Origin: Lasiosphaeria ovina
Taxonomy: Eukaryota > Ascomycota > Sordariomycetes > Sordariales > Lasiosphaeriaceae
NCBI GenBank assembly: GCA_033439765.1
Contig: JAULSN010000003.1
Location: 434,001 to 498,000 of the forward strand
DNA length: 64,000 nucleotides
Direction of reading: 5' to 3'
Part shown: piece by piece, positions 21,933-33,325 of the stretch
How positions within the stretch are numbered: position 1 is the stretch's first letter
Layout: the number at the start of each line of letters is the position of its first letter
Translations under genes and position numbers: made by a program
Notes under the pieces: model-generated
Database searches by the model: none
What the model was told of the DNA's origin: nothing
What the model saw: only the letters and a program-made list of their open reading frames with translations

Positions 21933-23435
21933 TTACCCCCACGCACCGGATCTCCGGGGATTGGGAATGCGCACCACCGTCTCGCTCGACTCGTGAAAGT
22001 CTATAAACGGCGGCGACGTGGACGCGGTACGGCTAACGGGAGACGAAGTGACTGACGGCGGCATGGGGAACGCCGCAAGGCCACCCGGCGGGAACACAGT
22101 ACCGCTAGAGCTGAGGCTGCCGAGGCTGCCGAGACTGCCGCCGCTCGGGGGGCGGTTGAGATAGGCACCGCCCGGCGGGACCAGCGAGTCGGGACGCCAC
22201 GAGTATGTCGCCCCGGGCGCCAAGAAGCCCGTCGACGACAGCGGAGATACGGGCCCCGGACTGGTCGGCGGGCTTGCCGGGGATGGCGACGATATGCGGT
22301 TGGTCTGGTCCGGCCGTGCCCCCGCTGCGCCAGGCACAAGGAGTCCGGGGGCGGGGGCGGGGGCGGGGCCTGCCTCTCGCATGGCCGGCTGTGCGCGGGA
22401 CCCTGCCGCAGCCGCAGCCGCCGCCGCCGCCGCAGCGGCGCCAGCTCCCGCCGCAGCTTCCGCACCCAGCAAGTTGTTGCCCATGCCGTCAGCTCTCGCG
22501 GATGAGTAAGGTGGAGGGGGGCCTCTGAACAGCCGGTGGACAAAGGCCGATCTTCGAAACAGAAATAATAGGGCCGCAAGGCTTATAAGCGCAAGGATGC
22601 CCACTACAGAACAGTTAGCTTGGTCCAGTAGAGATGCGGAAGTGCCAGAAAGACACCTGTTTCGGCATACGTACCGACAATACCGGCGATGGCGCCCGGC
22701 GGTAAACCTGAGTTGGAAGATTCAGCAAGTGAAAACTGACGAGCGCCAGTGCCAGTGCTTGACCCCGTGCCTGTGCCTGTGCCTGTGCCTCCTGTTCCTG
22801 TGCCCGTGCCCGTACCTGTTCCCCTTCCGGTCCCGTTCGCGACTCCCGTCCCCACTCCCGTGTCTGTGTTGCCGCTCGTGGAGCTGGTGCTCGATCCGCC
22901 TGTTCCTCCAATCCCAGGCCCTGTCGAGGCCTGGGGGTTGTAACCCGACGCAGGGCTAGACTGGGCTGCGGCTGGCCCGGGTGGCGAGCCGGCAGACTGG
23001 CCTGTGCTGCCGTCATGGCTCTCGCCTGGTTTGGATCCGTCCTCGGGGCTTGTCGATGGCGATGGGGAGGATCCGGCAACGCCATTTGAACCTGGGGTTT
23101 GGGCCTTGTTGGTACTCTCGGGAGCGTCCCCCTTCGGGCTATCAGGTCCCGGGCTGGCTCCACTGGCCGGCGTCTCTGCAGCGTTGGGTTTGGGTTGATC
23201 TGGCTGCCCCTGTGGTGTGGACGCGCCAGGATCATTTGGCGACCCTCCCGTGGCTGGTGATGTTGCGGCTGGCGCCAGTACAGGATTCGGAGAGGCCGGG
23301 GCGGGAGCGGGGTCGGCTGTTTGCTTTGGCTGGACCGGTGTTGTTGGTTGAGCTGGAGGGGGCTTTGTGGGCTCCGGCGTTGGCGTGGGCTTCTGTGGCG
23401 TAGGTGTAAGAGTAGACGAAGATGTTTTATCCCGT

Positions 23436-23466
<31 letters not shown>

Positions 23467-23578
23467 GCGGGTTCTTGGATTCGCCGGGGCAATGGACATG
23501 CGGTAAGTCACATGGATTGAATGGTCCAGGCCACCTCCTCTCGACCAAAAGCCGACTTGGAAATCCTAGATGCATCAT
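21933..23578 (-). CDS. Mucin-like single-pass membrane protein, N-terminus uncertain
   Basis: Two exons, 23578-22675 and 22603-21933, with a 71-base intron (donor GTACGT, branch CTAAC, end TAG) that falls exactly in the transmembrane helix: GAIAGIV joins VGILALISLAALLFLF, followed by the basic stop-transfer RRSAF. Outside lies a low-complexity Gly/Ser/Thr/Pro-rich region of about 250 residues with a run of ten glycines and GTGTGTGT-like repeats, expected to be O-mannosylated. Inside is a tail of about 200 residues with PPPPYSS, a poly-Ala run, and many Ser/Pro. The layout resembles Mid2/Wsc-type wall sensors or Msb2-like mucins, but no cysteine-rich WSC domain is seen. ATG 23578 gives MMHLGFPSRLL and no clear signal peptide, so an upstream exon supplying one is likely. 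Function beyond surface protein is unknown. Confidence 0.7.
23436..23465 (-). repeat. (CCG)n trinucleotide repeat coding polyglycine
   Basis: Ten CCG units on the plus strand, read as GGC codons on the minus strand, giving about ten glycines in the extracellular part of the membrane protein. Confidence 0.95.
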
Positions 23579-25561
23579 GGGTATGTCAAGTTCCCTCCCT
23601 TGTTGTTTGAACACGATCTACCATGACACCACCACTGCGCCGTGTCTGGAGATCAACCAAGCGAAACCATATCGTCATACAAACGAGGGAGGTAATCGTA
23701 GTCGTTGCTGAAAAATGGAGGCCGTCGAAGAAAACAAAGCAAGAGACTCCGCAACGAGGACACACAAACTAGAGCAAAACGATGGACAGCAGCACAAAAC
23801 GAAGGTGAGGGTTTGGCAAAGGGAAAAGGAGCGAGAGAGCAGCAAGTGAGTGCGAGGGCTGTGTAACTGGAGGCAGGCGGAGCAGGCAGGAATCACTAAG
23901 AGGAGATGCGACCAGACCAGGGTGCTGATGCTGCTCTGTTTCCGAGCTCCTCCCCTCGCCTCAGGCCTCTCTCTCTTCCCTCTGCCATCTGGGGGCGGTA
24001 GGGTGTGATGACAGTGACAGCCCAGGGGGGCCAAGCGCCAGGCACCTCGCAGGCTCGCGGGTGCTCATAGCATTTCCAGGGCGGGAAACTCGAATGCACC
24101 ACCATGACTAACCCCCCGCCGTCTCGGCATGTAACCCCAGTGGTGGGCTGGGCTGAGCAGCCCACCCAGCTGCGCGTCGCACAGACCCGCACTTAAGATT
24201 AAACAGGCACACGCCTGCGAGGCCCAGGGCACGGGGGCTGCGCCTAAGCCCAGAACAGCCACTCAGGGCCGACGAGATGAGAAGCCCAGCTGCAGGAACG
24301 AGGTGCGGAAGTGACGTTGGATGCACGGACTCTGCGCGCTGGCTGGGGCCGTCAATGCGGAAATGCCATCTCTGCGAGCTACTGTCGATATTTGGCATGG
24401 ACTGCTGCAAATACTTGCCTCTAGCGAGCTAGGCCAGATGGCAGCTGCAAGCTATACAGGTTTGTGCTAATTTGTAGCGAACAGCTAGAGAGAGGAGGGT
24501 GGGAGAGGCCTGTTGGCTAGCTCCCCCTAAAAACGTGGATGGGTAGGCATTGAGGCGATCGATCCATCCCAAAGTGTGCTGCTTTCTGGATTCCGGATTC
24601 CCGCGTCGAGTCGGGACATGTGGGCTTGCGTCTGTTCCATGGAAACCTCTAAGCTGGGCGGAGCGTTGAACACAAAAAGGCTAATCCATCAGACGACGAA
24701 AACTGGGTGGGATGCTGCTGACTGGGAGAGGGGGGTTGTTTCCAGAAAACTAAAAGCACGGCCTGAAACAAGTGTGCTGCAGGTTGGTGGTGGAATGGGA
24801 TCCGTCGGACCTGTTAGCCTTAGCGTACCATTGCGCCGGTCAAAGCAATACGCGGTACAGACGGGTACGCGGGTTGTGGCGCCAGCTGTCAAGTGTTGAG
24901 TGTCAGCAGCCTGGAGAATGCGATAGGTAATCGTGAAATGTAATGAGTGCTGACTGCGTCTCTGCATCAGTTGCCCGCAGATTTGCATTGCCGTCTGCAT
25001 GGCAGCCAGGGACGCGACGCCGAGCAGTGGAATTGATTAGTCTCGATGCGTGGAATGAAATGGCTTTTGGCAAGCGACGCAAGCGCATCTTGAGATTGAT
25101 GGGGTGACAAGGTTCCAGGTTAGAGCTGGGGAGTCTTTTAGCGTGCGGAACCCCGCCAAACCAGATGCGTGTGCCTGGGCCGGCCTATGGGTCACGTCGG
25201 TTGTCACTTCCATGTCAGCCCGACTCAGCCAGCCCCAGGTCGCTTCCCAGCCAAGACGGGCTGTTTCTGACTGGACATGGTTCCGTCTCCGATCATGGGC
25301 CGAGAGCTAAACAACCCGAACCACAAAGTGTGAGAAACGGGCGTCGACACGTTTTCTTGGCAAATCTGACATTGGAATTCTATACCAGGGACTTTAGTTG
25401 CTATTACCTCACTCGGAGAAAACCATCAGGTGAGTCGCGAATCAACTGTTACAGCATTTCTCATTTTGTAAATTACCCTGTTAATGCACTTCCACACACT
25501 CGATTGCTATAAGGTATGAAGATGCCGATAATATTTATCCTTCATTGTTCCAGTGAAACCC
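23579..25561. other. Intergenic region; may contain a 5' exon of the membrane-protein gene
   Basis: About 2 kb. The first few hundred bases may contain the missing signal-peptide exon of the minus-strand gene; a hydrophobic frame exists around 23700-23900 but no splice could be fixed with confidence. Nothing else is recognised. Confidence 0.4.
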
Positions 25562-27240
25562 CTATAAATGGGGAATCATTTGCAGCCACGCTGGCGACCA
25601 GTAAACGCCAATGGGGACGCGCCGGAGGCTGAGGAAAGACTGGACGACGAGGAAGGCCCTGGCTGCCAGGTACAGCACTATGGCTAGCAGCCCCACAAAT
25701 GCGAGGATGTAGTAGTTGAAGTTCCAGGCGAGCTTCTTTCTCTCGGCCGGGCTCAAACGCGTGGGCTTCAGCGCCGGGGCGGCAGCCATGGACATGATTA
25801 CGGCCAGAAACAAGATGTGAAGACGACGGGGATGGTGATGGCGATGTCGATGCACGCCACCCGCCAGAGCAGCTGCTCCGTCGCTGTGGGGAACTCGTAG
25901 TTCCACGCCGCCAGGTGCACCGCTGCCTAAGCCGCGGGCAGAAACATGGCCAGTAATGACATGTACATGTACACGTCGTCGAAGACTTTGGAGAACCCCA
26001 GGGCCCCGGAGCCGGTCGACAGCCGCAGCGGCGTAAAGGGCCGCTTGCCCGCACTATCTGGGTTTTTGAACCCCAGCAAGCTCGCCACGTCCTCGGGCGG
26101 CTCCTCGACCGGCCCGTGCATGGCTTCCAGCTCCTAGGCCGCCCGCTCCCATCTCTCTTCTGCCAGCGCCGAGAAGCCGTAGTCGTAGCTCCTCCTCCTG
26201 GTCCTGCCCGGCTTGATTGGTGGCAGCTCAAAGTTCCACTTGAGCCCCGACCGCACCACTGCACCGTTGGAATCCAGGCAAAACGGCTCTAGCGCTATTC
26301 CAAGCGGCACGTACAGCCCATGAGCCTCTGACTGCGACGACAGAGTCACTGAATCGGGCCGACCAAGGCTCTCCATATGCAGGCTCTGGTTGCGTAGAAC
26401 GACTTTTGCACCATGACGGAGAGTGTGTCAAGCCATGACGCGTTGAAGACCAGTTCGGGGCTTCGGACGTCGAGCGGCTTCTGCGCCCAAAAGACAAACA
26501 TGATGGCCGCGCAGACCACGTGGACCACGGGTGTGCATCTCAAGCAGCGCCAGCGGAAACCCGTAGGCCCGCCGACTATGCACTGCATCGCCATCCACCC
26601 CACCTGAAACAGGACGAGCGTCTTCTGCAGCAAGTCGGCCTTGCTCTTCTCGTCAATGAGGTCTCGCGACGGATAGACCCAGATGTCCCAGCTGGCTAGA
26701 TACCGGATGCCCTCGGCCGTGAGCGTGATGGTCAGGTTCTTCTCCACGGCCAGCCGCAGTTTGTCGGCAAGCTTGACGTCGGCGTCCTCGTAGGATATGA
26801 GCGTCTTCAGGTCCGCCGCCTTGATCCCGAGGCCTCCCATGATTACATACGGGGAGAATTTCAAGTCGAATACGGCCTTGGCTTGGGCGCAGCAGTCTAC
26901 AGTCAGCGCCACAGGCCATTCCAATCGCGATTCTCAAGGCCTTGATTTCAGTCACCTGTTTGTCCACCGTCGAGCTGCCCTCCTGCAATGCTTTGAGTTG
27001 CTTCGCGAGTCTCGAAGCTTTCTGGAACTGGTCCGCCGCCATGAAGACCACCAGCTCGGGGGCGAGCAGAGCCAGCACGGTCCAGCGGAGTTCTCTAAAG
27101 ACGAGATAGACGCGGCCGCCGCGCGAGAGAATGTTGAGGTGGAGGACCGTGTTTATGCAGGCGATAAGCCTCAGCAGGCAGCTCTGCAGAATGGCCATTG
27201 TGCCGCGGAAATCGGACCCCGACATCCATGCCGTGGCCAC
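25562..27240 (-). pseudogene. Decayed polytopic fungal membrane protein
   Basis: Segments in consistent order match a family of fungal membrane proteins I recall with no known function: RGTMAILQSCL and LHLNILSRGG; AKQLKALQEG; VIMGGLGIKAADL; LLQKTLVLFQVGWMAMQC; VVHVVCAAIMFVFWAQKPLDV; AVHLAAWNYEFPTATEQLLW; IDIAITIPVV; and the C-terminus VVQSFLSLRRVPIGVYWSP ending PHL. The gene is broken: TAG at 26136-26134 in continuous coding (ERAA stop ELEAM), TAG at 25929-25927 (FLPAA stop AAVHL), and a one-base frame change near 25815 inside a transmembrane stretch. Frame changes also occur near 26925 and 26376, either of which could be an intron. No ATG opens the first segment, and an in-frame TAG lies upstream at about 27297. 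The copia element sits 350 bases away. Confidence 0.75.
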
Positions 27241-27591
27241 AATGCTGTGGAGGGCGCCCTTATCGTGTTTGTTGGCGTCGATGAGGGCCCCGAACTAGCT
27301 TATGGTAGAAGATGGGCCTCGGCGGGACGCCCGATCAACCGGTCAGCATATATATATATATTACATCGAAGCTAGTCACTTTGCATGCTTTGTGCCCAGC
27401 TTTACTATGAGAAAGTAACACACATTTCTCAAGTAATTAGCAAGAAAGGAGTAATCACAAAGCAGCCTCGACCGGGCAAGTTAAACGGGTCGTCTGAGAC
27501 TGGCGAGAAGCAAGCAAAGAACCAGCATCAAGGGTGGATTCTTTCTATTAAGAGACTGTGACACCCCCATCCGTGCATTCCGGAAGGATCC
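27241..27591. other. Spacer between the dead membrane gene and the retrotransposon
   Basis: AT-rich, with an (AT)n run at about 27346-27361. No gene is seen. Its right end is the original insertion site of the copia element. Confidence 0.6.
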
Positions 27592-27596
27592 GTATA
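27592..27596 (+). repeat. Target-site duplication, left copy (GTATA)
   Basis: Five bases GTATA directly before the left LTR, matched by GTATA at 33511-33515 directly after the right LTR. Five bases is the usual duplication length of Ty1/copia integrases. Confidence 0.95.
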
Positions 27597-27769
27597 TGTT
27601 GGGAGGAAAGGTAAGGACTGGATTGCTTGGAGGAAGTCTAGCTATCTGGGCCATAGCGGAATATATATGTGGAAGTGATGGCCTGGACCGGTGGATCCCA
27701 TATCCACTTATGCCTCGGCTTGAGGGCATCAGGCCGGGGTCCGGCCTGATCCCTGCTAGCCTGGCCACA
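27597..27769 (-). repeat. Long terminal repeat, left (3' LTR of the element)
   Basis: 173 bases beginning TGTTGGGAGG and ending CTGGCCACA on the plus strand. It differs from the right LTR at one base only, T here for C there (CCATAGC against CCACAGC), itself a CpA to TpA change. Confidence 0.97.
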
Positions 27770-27771
27770 TA

Positions 27772-27778
27772 CCCCCTT
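27772..27778 (-). other. Polypurine tract of the copia element
   Basis: AAGGGGG on the minus strand, two bases before the 3' LTR, in the position where plus-strand DNA synthesis is primed. Confidence 0.65.
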
Positions 27779-27937
27779 AGGCCAGAATCTTCCAAGTGAG
27801 GCTGTAAAATGTATCTAAATATAGTATGGTGATAATTCCTTGGTGTTGAGTGTGTATTCGGGAAGTTCCGCTTAGCTAGCCTTCTAATTAGTATTTTCAT
27901 CGTAAAATGGCCTTTCCACCCCCTTGAGCCTTTGTCG

Positions 27938-30900
27938 TTAGTTATTGACTAGCCAGGGCACCTTGTGTGCCTCCATTCCTAGCATTCTAACGAAATGAGC
28001 GTGTTTTTCTACACTGAGCGGCTTTATGAGACCGTCTATAGCCATCTCGGTCCCGGGGATGTGAGTCACGTTAATCATGCCTTTCTTAACCCTATTAATA
28101 ATCCATTTGTACCGTATATCGATGTAGCGAGTGCGGGCTATATTGAGGGGGTTCATGACGTTGATCTTGGCGTTTATGCTATTAGTAAATAATATAATAA
28201 GAAGTGGTTGGTGTGCCCCGAAGTCCTTGAGTAGTTTATTGATCCACTGGGCGGACTATGAGGCGGGTATGAGGTTCGTGAACTCTGCCTTAGTGGTGCT
28301 GTGTGCTACGTAGGTCTGCTTCTTCGTCTTCTAGTATACCGGGCAGCCGGCTAGGAAAACGACGTAGGCGCCGGTAGAGTAGCGATATAGAAGGTCGTTA
28401 GCGAAGGAGGTATCGGTATAGGTTATGAAGCTCATATTATTAAGGTTAAGGTTGTAATTATATATGAGGGTTAAGTACTTAGTACCCTTTAGGTAGCGAA
28501 ATAGGTACTTTATGACTTATAGGTGTTCCTTAGAAGGGCCGCTATTACCTTTATATAGCCTGGAGATAGTATAGGCGATATTAGGTCTTATATTATATAT
28601 AAGGAAGTTTAGGGAGCCGGTCTTCTTAATATAGGCCTTTATTTCTTTATAGAGAGGGTCCCAGATTCTAGGGATCTTAATACGTAAGGGCTAGGGAGCT
28701 TTAGTCGGGTTGAGGTCTTAGTAGCCGAATTTTCCGAGTATAAGGTCGATATAGGCTTCCTATAAGAGGGAAACCGTAGTATTATTATTACTCTAGAAGA
28801 TATTAATACCTAGGAACCTTATAGGCTCCCTAATATCCTTAATCTCGAACCGTTCTATAATACTATTACGGACTTAGTCGATTTCTTCGTTAGTTAGAGC
28901 GGTAATAATGAAGTTATCTATATAGAGGATAATATAGTAGTCCTTTTCTCTATGCTTGAGAAGGTATAGGTCGGAGCCGAAGGGTATGAAGCTAAGGGCC
29001 TTGAAGAAGGGAACGATAGTATTAAACTAGTAGAGCGGAGACTTCCTCAGGCCGTAGAGGGCTTTATTGAGGAGCCAAACCTTCGTACGGTTAGTATTGG
29101 GGATACCGGGAGGTTGTTTAACGTAGATGGTAGTTCCCTTAAGTACGTTAGTATTTAGGAAGGCGGTTTTGAAGTCGAATTATCTACGCTTATAGCCCTT
29201 TGCCGTAATTATAATAAGGAAGCACTTTACGCTAGTACTATTAGCGACGGCGGTATATATATTATTGAGGGCCTAGTTATTTTCTTCGTAGTTACCGTAG
29301 ACTATAAAGCGGGCTCGCTTTACCTACTCGTTAAGAGCTATTTCGAGTTTGGTATCGTATACCTATTTCCCGGGTAGTACTAGTACTCCGGTGGGCCTAT
29401 TAACGAGGGTAAAGACCTATATTATTTTGAGGCTCTTAATCTATAACTTCATCGTAGGTAGCCAGCTGGTATCGTAATCTAGGGTCTTCTAGGCGGCTCG
29501 AAGATTCTTAGGGATCTCTGGCTTCTACTAGGTAGCTAGGTTATATATGGCCTGTATTACTAATAAAAGGAAGCCGACTTCGTAATACTATATAGGGACC
29601 TTATAGACTAGGTATATAGACTTAGGTAGTGGTTTGGGCGGGTGGCGAGGCCTTGAGGCGGCGGCTATTGGCGTTACCGTTAGTACCGGTCGCTTCCGGA
29701 CCGGGGGAAGGCGGGCTACGGCCCTTATAGCCGGGGACTGCGTTGTCCTCGCTACTAGGGGTTATAAGGCAGGTACCGGGGCTTCTTCTATAATATCGGC
29801 GATATCTTCGGCTTCGAAGAAAGGCTCTCTATCCTCTTCCGCGAACCGGACCTGAATGGAGTTACGTATAGGCGGGGAGGGCGGCGGGGCATTAGGTGAG
29901 GCTCGTATTAAGGGCCGTACTGGTAGTTGGGCCGTTATAGATACGTACGGCGTAGTGTTGAGGGTGCTCTGGTGCTATATTATGATAATAGGTACGGTAC
30001 CGAGGTCCTTAACCGGTATGAGCGAGGGCGGCTCAGGTGTACCGATTTGTAAGGCGCCCGGGGTGGTCTCTGGGGACGGGAATGCCGTAGAATGGCGGGA
30101 GGGTTCGCGGGGAGGCGTGTGCGTATGTTTATCGGCTTACGGTAGTGCCTGCCGGGTAGGTGCTGGTAAGGCCGGGGTTAGTATATCGATCTCTATATTA
30201 GTTACTCTCTTAATTTCATCTACGGTTGAGTCTTCGAATATAACTTCGTATTCGGCCTTATTACCTTCTGAAGTAGACGGCGTATCTTCCTCGTTGAACC
30301 TAACGGCCGAGGCGCGAATGATCTTTCCTTCCTTTAGCTTATAGATCTAGTAGATCTTACCGTAGAGGTCCCTATAGCCGATAAGCCTACCCTCTATTAC
30401 GCGGGGTATGAACTTATTGGAGTCTATACGGGTCTGCTTCTTTCTATAGAAGTAAGCTACGTAGTAGTAGGAGCGTAGGTACTTAATGAATAGCTTATAA
30501 AGGCTATGATATATATTAAGTCCTTTATATATAACCTAATAAGGGCTTTTGCTTCCTTCGTTACGTTATATTGGAAGTAGGTTAAGAACCCGGACCGTTA
30601 TATTAATTATAAATGGCTAAAGGTATTTAGGAATACCGTATTCGATTATTAGGACTCTCGCTCTTATTATAATCTCCCTACCCGCCCTTTCTAATACTCC
30701 GTTTATCTACAGAGTATTAGGCGGGGTATTATATATCTCGATGCCCTTTTCTTTAGCCTATCTATTAAGCTTAGAGTCGTAGAACTCGTATATGGCCTAT
30801 CCGAATTCGCTACCTCCGTCGATACCGATGACCTTAATCTTTCTTCGTAACTATATCTCGACTATTTTAACGAGCTATACTAGCTCGATAAAGGCCTGCT

Positions 30901-31990
30901 TCTTTTCTCTATAAAAACGAATCTAATAATAGCCTGAGTAAATATTAATAAAGTAGGTAGTATAACGTTGGCCGAGGTGGCCGGGTTTATAGTGGGTAAT
31001 TAGGTTAACTCTAATAAAGTTAAGCGGAGCGTTATATATTACCTCGGTCCTCTTATCGATTAGGTCTATTACCTTCCCGAGAATATAGGGCTTATAGAAG
31101 TCTTTATTATATACGCCTATAATCTTAATACCGGCTCTATTATAGGCCTTAACGACGATTTCCGGGTTAATATGGAGGAGGCGCCGGTATATCGTTTCGT
31201 ATATAATCGAGGCTAGTAGAGCCTTACGAACCGTAATATTAGGTAGTAGGTCGCGAGATATAATATATAGAAAGACTAGTAGGCCGCCTACTTACTAAAG
31301 GTCGGCTACGGGCTTCCTGCTTCCTTTCTCTAGGACCCTATTATCCTCTATATTCTATATGAGGCCTGCGAGAGAGAGGGATATAGGGCTTACGAGGTTG
31401 ACCGGGGTTTCCGGGTAGTAGTATGCCTGCCTGAGATATATATCCCGATACGTATTGCCTATATATATCGATAGTTTGATATTACCGATATGGAATGATT
31501 TGGCCGTATAGCCGGTAGATCCGCCGTACTACTATATACGGGCGAGTGGGCTGAGCTTCGTAAACTACTTGAGGTTATTAAATAAGGTCTTTGAAGCGCC
31601 TATGTAAGGAAAGAGCACCCCAAGCACGTGCGCACACCTTTGTGTGCGCCCACCACCTGTCACCAACTGGCCAGACCACTGCCAGTTGGCACAGCTACTG
31701 CCGTCATAAGGAACGGAGCCCCTGAGCATGTATATAAGCAGCGGCCCTCGCCCACCTTCCTTTGCGAGGGCCAGGTTGAAGTCTTACACCAATGCCACTC
31801 ATTGCTCGCCCTTCTTCTTGCCTACATTGTGACCACCTTGATCAGGCGTACCTGCCCTCTCTTACAGCCTATATCGAAGATGACTGTATCTTTATTAATC
31901 TCTATTACCTTAAGAGCCTATTAGACTTCGGTCGTAGCTATTAGAGGTTCCGCCGGGGGCTCTAGTGAAAATCCTACTCCGTAGAAGCCT
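27938..31990 (-). pseudogene. Copia pol remnant (integrase, reverse transcriptase, RNase H), RIP-mutated
   Basis: Only the last 72 codons (27938-28156) form an open frame: the C-terminal RNase H part with ARTRYIDIRYKWI and DGLIKPLS. Upstream the coding strand is full of TAG and TAA, yet family segments show between stops: KWVYDTKLEIALNE followed by TAG and VKRAR (about 29.3 kb, where copia has a Gln), LYIDNFIITA at 28936-28907 where the polymerase YVDD motif is expected, and RFLGINIF (about 28.8 kb). The last aspartate of YVDD reads as Asn (GAT AAC), itself a G to A change. The 31.2-32 kb part should hold integrase but is too degraded to confirm. The nested solo LTR (31603-31866) interrupts it. 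Confidence 0.85.
31603..31866 (+). mobile_element. Nested solo LTR with its own target duplication
   Basis: 264 bases starting TGTAAGG and ending CTTACA, flanked on both sides by GCCTA (31598-31602 and 31867-31871). The inverted ends TGTAAG/CTTACA and the five-base duplication define an LTR; no internal region remains, so it is a solo LTR left by recombination between two LTRs. Its composition (many CpA and TpG) contrasts sharply with the RIP-mutated DNA on both sides, so it arrived after that mutation. It carries GTATATAAGCAG, a likely TATA element, which suggests plus orientation. It is unrelated in sequence to the 173-base LTRs. The 98-codon frame inside it is not a gene. Confidence 0.9.
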
Positions 31991-32099
31991 CAGGGTCGCT
32001 ATGAGGGGGCTGCGGACTAGTATAGAAGCTTCCTCTAAATAGGAGGTTCGAGGTCTCGGGGCCGGCGAGGCCGCTCGAGTTGTGTTATAGTATTATAGC

Positions 32100-33110
32100 C
32101 GTGCCTAAAGGTCCTACCTTAGCCGCTATAGCTTCCCTTTTCCATCTCTAGGTATTAGGAGCCGCCTGGGGGTTGTACCAGAAGCATTCCTTTCCAGCCG
32201 GGATATGTTTACCGTAGGGCTTGTGATATTTCTAGCTCTTTAGGATCTTGGTTATGCATTAGCTATATTGTTCTTTCTCCCTACCGCCCTTCTTATTCTC
32301 TCCTTATATGTTCGAGGGTGCCTATTGGGTAGGCTATAAGGAGGGGGTTGTCGGTTTGGGTAGCTGGAGGTAGGAACCGGAGCGCTTCTCTTTGTCGGCT
32401 TTTGCGTTAAGGATCTGTAGGAAACCTTGCTAGTTTAGTTTCTTGTTCTTAATCTGGTATTCCCATAGTAGTAGGTCGTTAGGGTATGTATTCTTAACGG
32501 AGCTGAGGGCGTTCTGGAGGGCTTGGTCGTCGCTAATAACTATGCCTATGGCTTGGAGTTGGTCTTTGAGGAGTTATAGCTTGTTGATTAGGCCGTATAT
32601 TGTGTTAAAGTCCTCACGGTGGAGGGAGGAAAACTCTCGTAGGAGCTCGCGGCGGGAGAGCTTGCCTATGCTCGGAATCGTACGGCAGACCAGGTCAAAC
32701 GTGACCTTCGGGTCTTCTTCTGCCTGTGACCAGCCGTGTTGACGAAGTATTTGAACTACTGTAGGATTAGTAAGGGTAGTCATGATGATTCCTGCCGCTG
32801 TATAGCGGCCTGTATACCAGGTCAGGTATTCCGTAGAGTCGAGGGCGAATGCCGGTGTGGCGGTGCCCGATGTGGCTGTGCCGGGTGTGGCGGTGCCCGG
32901 GGTGATGCTGCCCGGGGTGATGCTACCCGGTATAGTGAAGGTTGTAGCGGGTGTGGGCATGCCTACCGTCGGGGCCGGCGTGGCTCCGGGCGGTGTGATC
33001 GGTTCGATGTATGCAATTAGGCCTGCAGAACCGAGGGCGTTACGGATCGCTGCCTTCCAGGCGACGAAGTTCTCGTCGCCCTTCAATTCAGGGACCTTGA
33101 CTTTGACCAT
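32100..33110 (-). pseudogene. Copia gag, interrupted
   Basis: ATG 33110 opens MVKVKVPELKGDENFVAWK, the typical start of copia gag (WxxWK-like core), followed by a GSITPG/GTATPG repeat and a helical region (LTNPTVVQILRQHGW, ICKLSRRE-like segment, DFNTIYGLINKL). A TAA at 32574 interrupts what reads on as LLKDQLQAIGIVISDDQAL in the same frame, so the stop probably replaced CAA. More TAG stops follow, and a degenerate zinc-knuckle-like stretch (KYHKPYGKHIPAGKECF) lies near 32.2 kb. The first 178 codons remain open and could still yield a truncated gag. Confidence 0.8.
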
Positions 33111-33325
33111 CGTAGGGCTGGCGATGACTTCAGGGACAGGGGATAGGGACGTGGAGGGCGCGTGTGGGCCTTCCGGGAGCGCTATAGGCCGTAGGGAGGG
33201 CCGTAGGTATTCGACGTTGGACGTGCAGGTCCGGGGAATCGGTAGTTCCGGTGATCGGATGTGCTGCAGGGTCGAAAAGGGACTGTAAACAAAAGTGGGA
33301 ATAGCTTCAATTGTTGAAGCGACGG

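Noticed and set aside
22205..23711. Plus-strand frames rich in Pro/Val/Trp opposite the membrane-protein gene
   Set aside because: They arise from simple repeats (GTGCCC, CCG) read on the wrong strand; the minus strand has the transmembrane helix and a perfect splice.
27596..27799. Near-identical plus-strand frames here and at 33295-33516 as duplicated small genes
   Set aside because: They are the two LTRs; identity comes from the element's structure, not from coding.
31628..31924. 98-codon plus-strand frame
   Set aside because: Lies almost entirely within the solo LTR and runs into RIP-mutated DNA; no protein features.
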